In this document: positions 44,401 through 52,947 of the stretch, piece after piece | Position numbering within the stretch: position 1 is the first letter of the stretch | Layout of the letters: each line of letters starts with the position of its first letter | Source of the DNA: Litorimonas sp046250185 | Lineage (GTDB): Bacteria > Pseudomonadota > Alphaproteobacteria > Caulobacterales > Maricaulaceae | Length of the DNA: 64,000 nucleotides | Direction: 5' to 3' (one strand) | Assembly: GCF_046250185.1 (NCBI RefSeq) | Contig: NZ_CP176469.1 | Program-made: the position numbers and the translations under genes | Notes under the pieces: model-generated | The model's input: the letters and a program-made list of their open reading frames with translations, nothing else | Database searches by the model: none | What the model was told of the DNA's origin: nothing

Positions 44401-45586
44401 TTTGCGCTGTCGCGTAAGGCGTCGCGATTTGGGTGAGTTTCACTTGACCTGCAAATTGCCTTTGCGGAGTAAAGTTGATGCGCCCTGTTATATCAGCGCC
44501 CTTAATTCCGTAGTCGTCTGGTAGTAGGGCTATAGCGGAGAGGTCATCTGCGCGAAGACTTATGTCCGCCTTATTTGGCATCCACCCTTCAGACGGTAGA
44601 TTCCCCGACGCCTCAAAGATTATACGCGATCCAAGAATACGCGCATCAAATGAACGCGCGCGATCTCGCTGCGCTGTCATTTCAATCTCGATTGCCTCGC
44701 CAAAACTTTGCTGAACACGCTCTAATTCCGGCCATGCTGATATATTTAATTGTGAGGACAGATTAATCGCACTTGCCGTCCAATCTATCCTCGCATCCGC
44801 AACTTGTTGATCGCCAAATTGTATAATAATACCGCCCTCTCCAGTCACGTCTGTGCCTTTGATTTCACCCTGCCCTGAGATTTGCTGACCATTTGGTACA
44901 CGCAGAATATTCGCGAGTGGGCCGTTGGCGACTCCTAGAATTTCAAACTGACCCCTGATTGCATTTGTTTCGCCTTGAGACAGATCGAGCATTAATTTAT
45001 CGCCCGCCACATCCGTCCGCACAGCCGTTAGGTTTAATTGTTTTGATCCATCCGTTATCGCCCCACCTGCAGAGATATTAAATACTGCGCGCTGCACAAT
45101 TAAATCTTCTTGCAAGGTCAGAGCATCAATCATCACTCTCTCGGCTGTCACATTTGGGGCTTCTTTTTCACTCGGCGTGGTAACCAGAAACTCTGGACGC
45201 CGCTGCACATCTGCTGCCTTGACCGATAGAGAATTAATTTTCACATGGTGAGATAAAAGCGCCCATGGCGACCAGTCTAAGCTTACGTTTCGCACGTCGA
45301 TCCAGACACCGTCTGGGTCTTTGATCTTGAGACTATCCGCCGTAAATTTGCTCAAAGGATCACCTGACAATCCTGAAACTTCAATGCCCGCTATTGGACC
45401 AAAACTGCGTGAATTAATTTGTTGCTCAATCAATCGTAGACCTGGCCCAGTCATGATAAACAGTCTCAGCGCGATCACGGCGACTACCAAGAACGCAACA
45501 AGTGCGAGCGCAGCATAAATTACTTTGCGCAGAATACCCCGCTTGGCTGGCACAGACGTGCTGTGTGGTTGGACTTGATCAGTCAT
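41417..45586 (-). CDS. tamB: Translocation and assembly module protein TamB
   Basis: The 1389-residue protein is anchored by one N-terminal helix (VIYAALALVAFLVVAVIALR) and spans the periplasm as a long beta-groove built of repeated AsmA/DUF490-type strands. The C-terminal DUF490 domain is clear (ILPINLYIKIDAPREVFVRS; GRADVIRGGYRLAGKTLNF; LSALLFGRSATELSTIEAAQ). It works with TamA in outer-membrane protein insertion or lipid transport to the outer membrane. Start and the tamA stop share a base (TAATG), so the pair is coupled. Confidence 0.95.
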   Translation of the reverse strand: MTDQVQPHSTSVPAKRGILRKVIYAALALVAFLVVAVIALRLFIMTGPGLRLIEQQINSRSFGPIAGIEVSGLSGDPLSKFTADSLKIKDPDGVWIDVRNVSLDWSPWALLSHHVKINSLSVKAADVQRRPEFLVTTPSEKEAPNVTAERVMIDALTLQEDLIVQRAVFNISAGGAITDGSKQLNLTAVRTDVAGDKLMLDLSQGETNAIRGQFEILGVANGPLANILRVPNGQQISGQGEIKGTDVTGEGGIIIQFGDQQVADARIDWTASAINLSSQLNISAWPELERVQQSFGEAIEIEMTAQRDRARSFDARILGSRIIFEASGNLPSEGWMPNKADISLRADDLSAIALLPDDYGIKGADITGRINFTPQRQFAGQVKLTQIATPYATAQTISGPVILTQASSNQYAFELDVEGKTLAIRQELPIKIGQNATLKTKGSYNTATQILQLQPSKIVSNNASFSTQGSANVQAVTFNLKGRVDVPVRSLGAVPAGKLDAEYTVIKGADTSPALTTSGTYVPSTALQAPLQDLIGSAIRFNTRMQPIEGGVVITEARVTGDSISGVAEGRITDRLDISAEATTTTAFTYQSVNLGDQADVTMRVTGTRDDPNLRLQATASSIEAGNIVLSDNTLKVEVRDIFTQPKGPAEFTANSEYGSISASTQFASRGDNIIANDIALSVGNVSASGEFTLLPSKLIDGNLSLDIPKVNDDAARAKLVLTPKGKGEQGIELDVSAKNIAYNNIELDNFVAQASGTFASLAGKIELKGRRTDDALARPIAFAAPLSVSRKTGDELVISLSPEGRYGTLQFASRAPSRLSVDAGNVSATAPLLIAEQPVDLSYRRSPGGEEALSVDANNLPISILPLPGNLADSRGRLNIALDIGAKNGRPQGSGTITATDWRGFGMEEGSGINLNVLTDLKPNSADFTLRSSATSGLNASGNLSVPLQTGDSLVALSLNMTAPLSGGFSLAGPAGSVLGLMVPSETDPEGQLNASVNIAGTLSEPRVSGQARGSDMAFEALVLGTQIREGRFTAQFNNQNLSVSDVYFTDNQGGNITGQGQFTLGEFGRPLGKLTITTQQFYALDRRDFLARVSGDVTYESLPKKASLTGNVKILKAEVKQFARGGTSVIEIDVEEINKPGKTEEAPDPRPILPINLYIKIDAPREVFVRSRGLDVELSVNAAIKGTVDNPEIKGRADVIRGGYRLAGKTLNFNEGSVIFDGPVDQARISLKATTKATNLSASVDISGTVGTPEIELSSTPERPDDEILSALLFGRSATELSTIEAAQLAGALAQFSGDGVGFDLMGGLRDSLGVAQLSVGVSEDGSAQIVGGRYLANNVYLRVFSGAGEGQTGAIIDWELRENLSLRSKLQADNEQSLSLSYKKDF

Positions 45587-47379
45587 TAAAACGCTTGTCC
45601 GATAGAAATATAAACCTGCACGCTATTATCGCTATCGCGCTTATTTATTGGGATCGCAATGTCCGCACGTAGGGGTGCAAAACTCGTATAATACCGCACA
45701 CCCACTCCCGCACCGTATCGCACATCGCCAAAACTCGGCAGGTCAGATCGCGTGACACTGCCCGCATCTACGAAGCCGACAAAGCCTAGTTTGCCAGAGC
45801 CGCGATACCTCACTTCTACACTACCTTCTGCCAAAGAACGGCCCCCAATGAGGTCACCATTTGCATTTGTGGGTGAGATAGATTGATAGCCAAATCCGCG
45901 CACAGAACCGCCACCGCCACCGTAATATCGACGATTAAGCGGTACGCTGGTTTGGTCTGCGCCAAATATGGTTCCCGCCTTCAGTCGCCCTGCCAAGACG
46001 AAATTATCAGACACACGTTTATAGGTCGCACCGCTCACTTCTGCATTGGTGAAGAAGCCGTCATCATCGCCGAAATTATATGTCGGCGTCACGTCAGCTA
46101 GTATGAGAAACCCTGTTTCGGGGTCAAAGATTGAATTCCGCGAGTCGTAATTAGCTTTGAGCAAGCCATCAAAGAGAAGAGACCGAACCTCGACACCTTC
46201 CTCCTCATATTGAGACGCTTCGAATGCCGCGCCCAAAGACACTTTAAATTTCCGCGATAATTTTTGTGTCATCAGGGCATTTGCGCGTGCGCGTTCGCCT
46301 GTGAAAGCATCTGTATCTTCGCGGGAGACGGATGCACCCAAGTCCAGTTCACGATCTACGCGCCAAGCGAATGGGATATTATAGGCGACCGCAGCGCTGA
46401 TTTCATTCGTCTTGGCTGTGCCAATCAATCTGAGCGTTTGAGCATAACCGATAAAATTCCTACGCTCATAGATGACATCGATGCCGCTACCATCTGTTGT
46501 CGAATATCCGACTTCGCCGCTGATCGTATTGATCGCGCCTTGGTCAACATTTAGAAAGACATTACGCGTGACTGTCCCGTCCTCATTCTTTGTCACTGTG
46601 TCGCCCAGGGTTGCACTTGCGCTATCAAATGCACCAGTCCCAATGACTCGACTTGATAATCTATTGAGTTTGCGATCATCAAATATCTCGCCAGCTTCAA
46701 AAGGCGCGACCATCTTGGGCCATGTTTTGGCAATGTAAGCCGTGCCTGATTGTTCAATCTCGCCGAAGCGCGTTAGGGGGCCTGCGCTGATGCGGTACGT
46801 CACCCGCATCGTTTGGGTTGCGTGATCAACGACAGCCTCGCGCGGCAGGGCTTTGGCCTCGGGGTAGCCTTTTGAGCGTAGCAAATTCACCGCCCGAAGC
46901 TCTGCCGCAACGACATTTGCTGCGATTGCAGCGTCTTGAGGCTTTAGCACAATCGCGCGGCGGATATCTTCTGCGATAGACGGCGATGTGTCGGCGTATT
47001 TGACTGAAATTTCGGAGAATAGGAATTGCGGACCAGAGTTTATTGTGAGCGTCGGAGTCGGCGCATTGCGTTTATCAGACTTTTTCGTCGTGTCGCGCTC
47101 TCGCACTGTCGCAATGACGTCAGCGCTATAATAACCTTGGGACCGCAAAACGGACTCGGCTTGCGCTGCCGCCTCTTTCGCGCGCCGACGGGCTTGGGCC
47201 ATTGATCGCGGGGCCGCGTCAACTGGTCCTAGTACAGATAGGATTGTATCGCGCAAAGACTGTGACGCCGTCCCCTCAATTTGAACCATTGGTTCATCAG
47301 CCATAGCAATCGAAGGCAGCAGGAGGCTCATGCCAAGTGTTGCCACAATAACGGAGGATCGACGGAGGCTTCTGACCAT
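45586..47379 (-). CDS. tamA: Outer-membrane assembly protein TamA (BamA superfamily)
   Basis: The protein of ~597 residues has a signal peptide (MVRSLRRSSVIVATLGMSLL ... AMADEP), three POTRA-like repeats in the first half, and a C-terminal 16-strand barrel with the Omp85 signature RYYGGGGGSVRGFGY, ending in Phe (VYISIGQAF). I prefer ATG 47379 over the upstream in-frame TTG at 47406, since it gives a clean signal peptide. It precedes tamB and follows hemY by 102 bases. Confidence 0.94.
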   Translation of the reverse strand: MVRSLRRSSVIVATLGMSLLLPSIAMADEPMVQIEGTASQSLRDTILSVLGPVDAAPRSMAQARRRAKEAAAQAESVLRSQGYYSADVIATVRERDTTKKSDKRNAPTPTLTINSGPQFLFSEISVKYADTSPSIAEDIRRAIVLKPQDAAIAANVVAAELRAVNLLRSKGYPEAKALPREAVVDHATQTMRVTYRISAGPLTRFGEIEQSGTAYIAKTWPKMVAPFEAGEIFDDRKLNRLSSRVIGTGAFDSASATLGDTVTKNEDGTVTRNVFLNVDQGAINTISGEVGYSTTDGSGIDVIYERRNFIGYAQTLRLIGTAKTNEISAAVAYNIPFAWRVDRELDLGASVSREDTDAFTGERARANALMTQKLSRKFKVSLGAAFEASQYEEEGVEVRSLLFDGLLKANYDSRNSIFDPETGFLILADVTPTYNFGDDDGFFTNAEVSGATYKRVSDNFVLAGRLKAGTIFGADQTSVPLNRRYYGGGGGSVRGFGYQSISPTNANGDLIGGRSLAEGSVEVRYRGSGKLGFVGFVDAGSVTRSDLPSFGDVRYGAGVGVRYYTSFAPLRADIAIPINKRDSDNSVQVYISIGQAF

Positions 47380-47481
47380 ACATGCATTTAACGCATCGCG
47401 CCGCAAATGGCTCCATTCATAATGCAGTTGAAGGCATATATTTCGACAAAATCTATGGACGGTATGCGTCAGCGTCGGCGT

Positions 47482-48984
47482 TTAGTCTTTATCTAGCAGA
47501 CTATCGAGGCGGCCTGCAAGATCATCGCCCGTGGGAGGTATGCCGGGATCATCTGGCTGATGCGGCAATTCAACTGGCGAGGTTTCAGGCGCCTTTTTTT
47601 GCTCGATAATCAGTTTTGTATCTGGGGCATTATTAGGGCCAGGACGCCGCCCTTCGGCCTGACGCTCTGCGCGAGGATGGATCAACTCACCCGTATCACC
47701 ATAACTGAATACCAGACGCCGCCAATCTTGCGCTGAATAATCAAAGCCTTCCCCGCTCGGGTCCAAATCAGACCAGTTCGGCTCACGCGGGGCCGTTGCC
47801 GCCCGCTCTGTCCAAAGACGTGCATCCGCATCATTATTCAGTCTTTGCTCTGCCTGAGCAGCCAGCAAACATAGTCGTGCTGTCGGGTTTTCGACTTTGA
47901 CGAGAGGCGCCAAAGCCGACCAAGCGGATACAGCGTCACCCGTGCGTAAATCGTTTTCGACACCCAGCAGAACTGACTCGCGATGTGTCGGGTTTTTCGC
48001 GATCAATCCCGCCACTTTCCTAGCGCGGGTCTTGTCACTCTCGCCCTCAAACAAATCAAGATAGGCGAGCGATAATGCAGGATGAGGCGCTTGGGACCAT
48101 GCCTTTTCAATCACACTTGCCGCTTTTTTGGCCTGCCCATCTAGCCGCCATAGTTTTGCAGCCAGTGCCACAGCTGGTGCAAAACTCGGCGCTTCAGTCA
48201 GAGCTTTGGCTACGGTCTCAAGGGCCGCGCCATTGCGTAAATCATCGTGCAGGCGGTCGGCTTCTGCCGTCAAAACAACCGCACGACGGCGGCGCGCGTC
48301 TTCGCCGTCAATATGTTTGCGACCTTCGCCTGTGTTCAGAGTTTCAAGCGCGTCCATCCAGCGGTGATCCGCGACCTGGGCTTTGAACAAAGTATCAAAC
48401 GCCCAACGTGCATTTTTATTATCGCGATAGGCCCTTTGCGATTGTTCTATCGCGCCAGGAATATCGCCTGTCACCAACATATTTTGGGCCAGTCCACGCT
48501 GCCCCGTCACACGAGTTTTATCCGAATCTAGCATCGCCGTATATTGCGCCATAGCTTCTTCACTGTCGCCGCAAGCCTCTGCCGCTTGCGCGGAAATTAT
48601 GCGGCCAAGGTCGGTCGACCCTACGAGTTGCCGCGCTTTTTCAGATTTTTTACGAGCCACTTTCATATCACCCTCGGCCCCCGCGATCAGCGCTTCCTCC
48701 ATCGCGTCCAGCGCTTGGTTACGGCGTCGCAGACCCACACCCGATTTAACGCGGCGCGGCAAACGCCAGAGCCAAAGGAAGATGGACCACAGCCCAATTA
48801 GGCCGAGCGTCATCACTGTGCCGAGCAGAATCACAATCTGCCATGTCAGCTCTAAAGGTGCAAAAGCGAGCGGACCTTTTTCAGCAGAACTTGTCAGCAA
48901 CAACGTCACATCATCTCCAATGTAGAGAAGCACACCCGCCAAAAGAGCGATGAAAACCAGAATTGTGATTATATATTTTGTCAT
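47482..48984 (-). CDS. hemY: HemY-like TPR membrane protein of the heme cluster
   Basis: The 500-residue protein has two N-terminal membrane helices (IITILVFIALLAGVLLYIG; IVILLGTVMTLGLIGLW) and a long periplasm- or cytoplasm-facing TPR region with the HemY_N segment LWRLPRRVKSGVGLRRRNQALDAM (in part). This is the enterobacterial-type HemY, not the Bacillus protoporphyrinogen oxidase of the same name. It follows hemC-hemD-mic60. Its biochemical role in heme supply is not established. The C-terminal tail is acidic and proline-rich. Confidence 0.88.
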   Translation of the reverse strand: MTKYIITILVFIALLAGVLLYIGDDVTLLLTSSAEKGPLAFAPLELTWQIVILLGTVMTLGLIGLWSIFLWLWRLPRRVKSGVGLRRRNQALDAMEEALIAGAEGDMKVARKKSEKARQLVGSTDLGRIISAQAAEACGDSEEAMAQYTAMLDSDKTRVTGQRGLAQNMLVTGDIPGAIEQSQRAYRDNKNARWAFDTLFKAQVADHRWMDALETLNTGEGRKHIDGEDARRRRAVVLTAEADRLHDDLRNGAALETVAKALTEAPSFAPAVALAAKLWRLDGQAKKAASVIEKAWSQAPHPALSLAYLDLFEGESDKTRARKVAGLIAKNPTHRESVLLGVENDLRTGDAVSAWSALAPLVKVENPTARLCLLAAQAEQRLNNDADARLWTERAATAPREPNWSDLDPSGEGFDYSAQDWRRLVFSYGDTGELIHPRAERQAEGRRPGPNNAPDTKLIIEQKKAPETSPVELPHQPDDPGIPPTGDDLAGRLDSLLDKD

Positions 48985-49018
48985 AATAGGGTCCGAATAT
49001 TAGAATTCATTCAGTGAT

Positions 49019-49855
49019 CTAATTCAGCGATTTACGCCAATTTTGCCCGACACTCCGAAGGGTCGATGGTAGCGCATCGAACTTTGCTTTGGCGGTTTCA
49101 ATATCACCACTCGCGATGGCAGTTTCGATGCCATTGATTATAACTTCGGGGTCATCACTGTCTTTAACACGGATGTGCTTTTGACGCATACGCGCGAAAA
49201 AACCACCTTGGTCTTTCGTGTTGTTTAAAGCGAGCAACATCGCAGATTTGGGAAAGGGTATCGGCTGTGCGGCCTCGGAAATAATTGGCTCAGAAGAGGG
49301 AACCGCTAGGGTCGGCGCAGGCGGTGTAACCATGGCAGGATCAAAAACGGGTCGCGAGTCGAGGTCAGCCTCCAGCGCTTCGATACGATTGGCCATAGCT
49401 GCCAGAGTTTTCGCTATGAGATCTGCATCTGGCCATTCAAATCCTGCGTCTTGCGCCGCTTTGAGTTGAGCAAGTGCATCTTCGTCAAGCTCTGGTATGT
49501 CAAATGTTGGCAAAGGAGCTGTCTCCAGCGCTGACAGTCGCGCTTCGAGTCCAGATATATCAGGCATGGCGGGGCGCATCGTAATCGCTTGAGTGAGATC
49601 AGCTTGCTGTTTTTCTATTCCCGAAATGGAGGCTTTGAGTTGCGAGACATCATTGCGAAGAGGCGTCACGTTCACGGCGTCAGGTTGTAGCATATTGGCT
49701 ATCACACCGCCGCCCGCAGCGCCCAAAGCCGATGCCAATAAAAGTCCCAGCGCAAATACAGGAAAGCCAATCCCTTTCGCTGGTTTAGCCCCATCTTCGA
49801 CAGTGTCCACGTCGACCTGATCACTCGGCGACAAAATTTCATCTTCGTTCGACAT
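49019..49855 (-). CDS. Alphaproteobacterial mitofilin/Mic60-like membrane protein
   Basis: The 278-residue protein has an acidic N-terminus, one membrane helix (GFPVFALGLLLASALGAAGG), a heptad-like region rich in Leu/Ala that should form a coiled coil (residues ~65-170), and a short C-terminal mitofilin-like segment ending in the ARMRQKHIRVKDSDDPEVII region. Mic60 shapes crista junctions in mitochondria, and its bacterial relatives sit in this same hemC-hemD-mic60-hemY order and form membrane contact sites. The coiled coil is short for the family. Confidence 0.8.
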   Translation of the reverse strand: MSNEDEILSPSDQVDVDTVEDGAKPAKGIGFPVFALGLLLASALGAAGGGVIANMLQPDAVNVTPLRNDVSQLKASISGIEKQQADLTQAITMRPAMPDISGLEARLSALETAPLPTFDIPELDEDALAQLKAAQDAGFEWPDADLIAKTLAAMANRIEALEADLDSRPVFDPAMVTPPAPTLAVPSSEPIISEAAQPIPFPKSAMLLALNNTKDQGGFFARMRQKHIRVKDSDDPEVIINGIETAIASGDIETAKAKFDALPSTLRSVGQNWRKSLN

Positions 49856-49864
49856 GCCCGCAGT

Positions 49865-50557
49865 TTAGCGGGGAGATTGGGGCAATAGCAAGGCTATCAT
49901 GACAGCTTCGTGCGGAGAGCTTGAGACGTATTTGGCCGCGAATTTCTGATCGCCAAGGGCCGCGTCAATGGCTGGGCTGAGACTTATGGCTGTCATATGC
50001 GATGTATCAGGCGAGAGCGCGGCTAGCGTTTTAGCGGCTAGTGGGGAATATAGCGCTACATAAGAGAGAGCTGCCAAATCCACGTCCGGCAAGGCAGTCA
50101 CGGGAGCGGATTGATAATAGAGATCGCGTTGTGCCGAATAGCCCGCGGCTTGTAAATCCTCAATGATTGAGCCCCGAACATGCTTGCCCGCACAATGCAC
50201 AATTTTCGTATTTTTAGGCACTACCGCTCGCACCAATGCCGTGACATCCTCGGATTGCCCATCGGCCGACAGCACATCCCCGAACCCAGCCGAGCGAGCG
50301 GCTAAGGCTGTTTTGTCACCAACTGTGATGACTGCGTGGTGCGTGCTAAAATCAAAACTTTGATACGCCAGAACGCCATTCGCCGACGTAAATATGAGGG
50401 TCGCACTTGAGTCAGGTTTTTGCGGCGAATTTTGGGGCGGCGTAACGTCTAACAAAGGCGCAATGATAGGCGCATATCCTGCAGCCTGCCACGCGGCGGC
50501 GCTATCGACTGCACCTGGCCGCGTTCGCGTAATCCAGATAGTTTTCAGTCGTCCCAT
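49865..50557 (-). CDS. hemD: Uroporphyrinogen-III synthase
   Basis: The 230-residue two-domain protein closes and inverts ring D of hydroxymethylbilane. Sequence of this family is weakly conserved; visible marks are the start IWITRTRPGAVDSAAAWQAA, TLIFTSANGVLAYQ, and the second-domain YVALYSPLAAKTLAAL. Assignment rests mainly on these plus its position overlapping hemC by 13 bases. It is followed by mic60 and hemY. Confidence 0.88.
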   Translation of the reverse strand: MGRLKTIWITRTRPGAVDSAAAWQAAGYAPIIAPLLDVTPPQNSPQKPDSSATLIFTSANGVLAYQSFDFSTHHAVITVGDKTALAARSAGFGDVLSADGQSEDVTALVRAVVPKNTKIVHCAGKHVRGSIIEDLQAAGYSAQRDLYYQSAPVTALPDVDLAALSYVALYSPLAAKTLAALSPDTSHMTAISLSPAIDAALGDQKFAAKYVSSSPHEAVMIALLLPQSPR

Positions 50558-51477
50558 AGGACGCGATCCCCAATCTCGATGCGCATATCGCGCCCCATAT
50601 TAAACCCTAAATCATAAGCTTCGCCAACGCTATGACACGGCGCAGCGCGTCGGTCACTGATCTGGAATGTCCCGTCTTTAGCCAGCACTTGCCCGCGCAA
50701 ATCTAGATGCCCATCAGACCAGTTCCCCAGGGCTGCAATCGGCGTGCGGCATGAGCCGTCCAGCGCGCGCAGGAACGCTCGCTCTGCCGTAATTGCGAGT
50801 TCTGTCGCACGATGATTAAGGGGGGCTAGCATAACTTTTATACGGTCGTCTTCCGCGCGGCTCTCTATCCCAATCGCGCCTTGAGCTGGGGCAGGTAGCA
50901 TTGTGTCAACAGAGATAGCCTCTGTAATTTCATGGTCCTGCTCCAACCGCCGTAATCCTGCGCAAGCCAGCATTGTCGCATCGCACACCCCGTCCTCAAG
51001 CTTCTTTAAACGTGTCCCGACATTTCCGCGCAGCAAACAGAATTGAAGATCAGGCCGTTGCGTCAAAAGCTGCGCCCGCCGACGAATAGACGCCGAGCCG
51101 ACCATTGCGCCTTTCGGTAATTCTGCCAGCGTTTTGTATTTTCGGGAGATGAACGCGTCGCGTACATCGGCGCGTTCTAAAATAGCGTAAATGCGCAGGT
51201 CGTTATGCCCCACAGTGGGAACATCTTTCATTGAATGGACGGCGACATCAATGCGCTTATCCAATAAAGCGATTTCCAGCTCCCGCGTGAACAACCCTTT
51301 GCCGCCAAAGTCTTTTAAATCCCCTTGAATGGTATCGCCAGATGTTTTCAGAATCTTGATCGGGAAGTCGAGCAGGTCGCCATCATTTTGCTCAACCAAA
51401 AAGCGCTGCACGAGGTGCGCTTGATAGAGCGCCAGTGGCGATCCGCGGGTACCGATGATGACGGGAGTCTGTTGCAT
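50545..51477 (-). CDS. hemC: Hydroxymethylbilane synthase (porphobilinogen deaminase)
   Basis: The 310-residue enzyme joins four porphobilinogen units using a covalent dipyrromethane cofactor. The N-terminus MQQTPVIIGTRGSPLALYQA, the DVAVHSMKDVPT catalytic region, and the cofactor-binding Cys in ALDGSCRTPIAALG are intact. AAGGAAG precedes ATG 51475-51477; the longer upstream frame runs into the divergent tsaD gene and is rejected. The 29-base gap to tsaD must hold both promoters or parts of them. Confidence 0.97.
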   Translation of the reverse strand: MQQTPVIIGTRGSPLALYQAHLVQRFLVEQNDGDLLDFPIKILKTSGDTIQGDLKDFGGKGLFTRELEIALLDKRIDVAVHSMKDVPTVGHNDLRIYAILERADVRDAFISRKYKTLAELPKGAMVGSASIRRRAQLLTQRPDLQFCLLRGNVGTRLKKLEDGVCDATMLACAGLRRLEQDHEITEAISVDTMLPAPAQGAIGIESRAEDDRIKVMLAPLNHRATELAITAERAFLRALDGSCRTPIAALGNWSDGHLDLRGQVLAKDGTFQISDRRAAPCHSVGEAYDLGFNMGRDMRIEIGDRVLWDD

Positions 51478-51506
51478 ATTCGCGTTTTCTTCCTTATCCA
51501 GCGCGC

Positions 51507-52631
51507 ATGGCTTTACCTGTAAATACAGACCCAATGCAAGGCGCGACCTTAACCGTATTAGGGATTGAAAGCAGTTGCGATGAGACGGCGGCTTCTGTCT
51601 TGCGGCGAGCACCTGACGGGATGCTGACACTGCTCTCCTCTATCGTCGCCAGCCAAGACGAGGAGCATCGCCCCTTTGGCGGAGTTGTGCCAGAAATCGC
51701 GGCCCGCGCGCACATGCTAAAACTCGAATCTATTATCGCAAAGGCGGTGAAAGTGTCTGGTGTTCAATATAGCGAAATCGACGGTGTGGCTGCCACAGCT
51801 GGCCCGGGTTTAATTGGCGGTGTTATTGCAGGATTGATGAGTGCCAAAGGTCTTGCCATGAGCTTGGGAAAACCGCTCATCGCAGTCAATCACCTCGAAG
51901 GTCATGCGCTTTCGCCTCTGCTGTCAGAGCCCTGCCCGTTTCCATATTTGCTGCTCTTGATTTCTGGCGGTCACTCGCAGCTTTTGTCCGTCACTGGCCT
52001 CGGCGAGTATGAACGGCTCGGCAGCACGATTGACGACGCGGCAGGCGAGGCGTTTGACAAGTCAGCCAAGGTAATGGGGCTAGGATTTCCTGGCGGACCA
52101 CAAGTCGAAATATGGGCCAAGCGTGGCGATCCAGACAGCATCCCCCTGCCCCGTCCCCTGATTGACCGCGACAATGCAGACTTCTCTTTTGCGGGCCTGA
52201 AAACGGCAGTCGCCCGTGCTTATGAAGCCAGCGATAAATCTGACCTAGCCAAAGCCAATATCTGCGCGAGCTTCCAACGCGCGGTAGCAGATGTCCTCGG
52301 CGACCGCACACGGCGCGCCATGGTGATGTTTCGCAAACGGGTCGGCGACGGACCGCAGAGATTTGTCGTTGCGGGGGGCGTGGCTGCGAATACAGAATTA
52401 CGCGCAAGGCTGACAGCCGTCTGCGAAGACAATGATTTCAAGCTCATCGCACCGCCTCTCAAATTTTGCGGTGATAACGCGGCGATGATCGCTCTGGCAG
52501 GGGCCGAACGGTTAGCAGCAGGGCACAGTGATCCCCTATACGCGCCCGCGCGCCCCCGCTGGCCGCTGGATAAAGAATCCGCCCAAGCAAATCCAGCGTC
52601 CGGCCACGGCAAGAAAGGCCCAAAATCATGA
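51507..52631 (+). CDS. tsaD: tRNA N6-adenosine threonylcarbamoyltransferase TsaD
   Basis: The 374-residue enzyme transfers threonylcarbamoyl to A37 of tRNAs that read ANN codons. The ASKHA-fold signatures are LGIESSCDETAASV, the metal site NHLEGHALSPLL, and LISGGHSQLLSV; the C-terminal KFCGDNAAMIALAG is present. The start could be ATG 51507 or, with a shorter N-terminus, ATG 51534; neither has a strong ribosome binding site. It is divergent from hemC, a conserved alphaproteobacterial arrangement, and overlaps the YciI-like gene by four bases. Confidence 0.96.
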   Translation: MALPVNTDPMQGATLTVLGIESSCDETAASVLRRAPDGMLTLLSSIVASQDEEHRPFGGVVPEIAARAHMLKLESIIAKAVKVSGVQYSEIDGVAATAGPGLIGGVIAGLMSAKGLAMSLGKPLIAVNHLEGHALSPLLSEPCPFPYLLLLISGGHSQLLSVTGLGEYERLGSTIDDAAGEAFDKSAKVMGLGFPGGPQVEIWAKRGDPDSIPLPRPLIDRDNADFSFAGLKTAVARAYEASDKSDLAKANICASFQRAVADVLGDRTRRAMVMFRKRVGDGPQRFVVAGGVAANTELRARLTAVCEDNDFKLIAPPLKFCGDNAAMIALAGAERLAAGHSDPLYAPARPRWPLDKESAQANPASGHGKKGPKS

Positions 52632-52921
52632 GCGAATTTATTGTCTACACCGAAGATAAACCTGACAGCCTTCACGTTCGCCAAGCAGCCAGAGACGCAC
52701 ACCTCTCATGGATCAAAGCCCCCTCTGACGTTACGCTGTTGGTCGCAGGTCCGTGGCTAGACGATCAGGGAGACATGCGCGGGAGTCTATTAATCGTAGA
52801 CGCCGCAGACATAACGACTGTTCAAAATTGGTTGGCGGATGATCCATATTTGGCGGCTGGCCTTCCCGCCTCTGTTATGATCAAACCTTATAAATGGCTA
52901 CTGGGGCAATCGACCAAATAA
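52628..52921 (+). CDS. YciI family protein
   Basis: The 97-residue protein has the YciI alpha-beta fold: a start of MSEFIVYTEDKPDSLHVRQA, a central His (DAHLSWI) and the conserved DDQGDMRGSLLIVDAAD and DDPYLAAGL segments. YciI-like proteins dimerise and use a His-Asp pair; the reaction is not known for this clade. It starts in the tsaD stop (ATGA). In many Alphaproteobacteria gpsA lies between tsaD and this gene; it is absent here. Confidence 0.9.
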   Translation: MSEFIVYTEDKPDSLHVRQAARDAHLSWIKAPSDVTLLVAGPWLDDQGDMRGSLLIVDAADITTVQNWLADDPYLAAGLPASVMIKPYKWLLGQSTK

Positions 52922-52947
52922 GCGAACATAATAATCGGGAGAGATCA

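Noticed and set aside
51478..51630. Longer HemC frame reaching into tsaD
   Set aside because: It would overlap the divergent tsaD coding region by over 100 bases; the HemC family start MQQTPVIIGTRGS fits ATG 51477.
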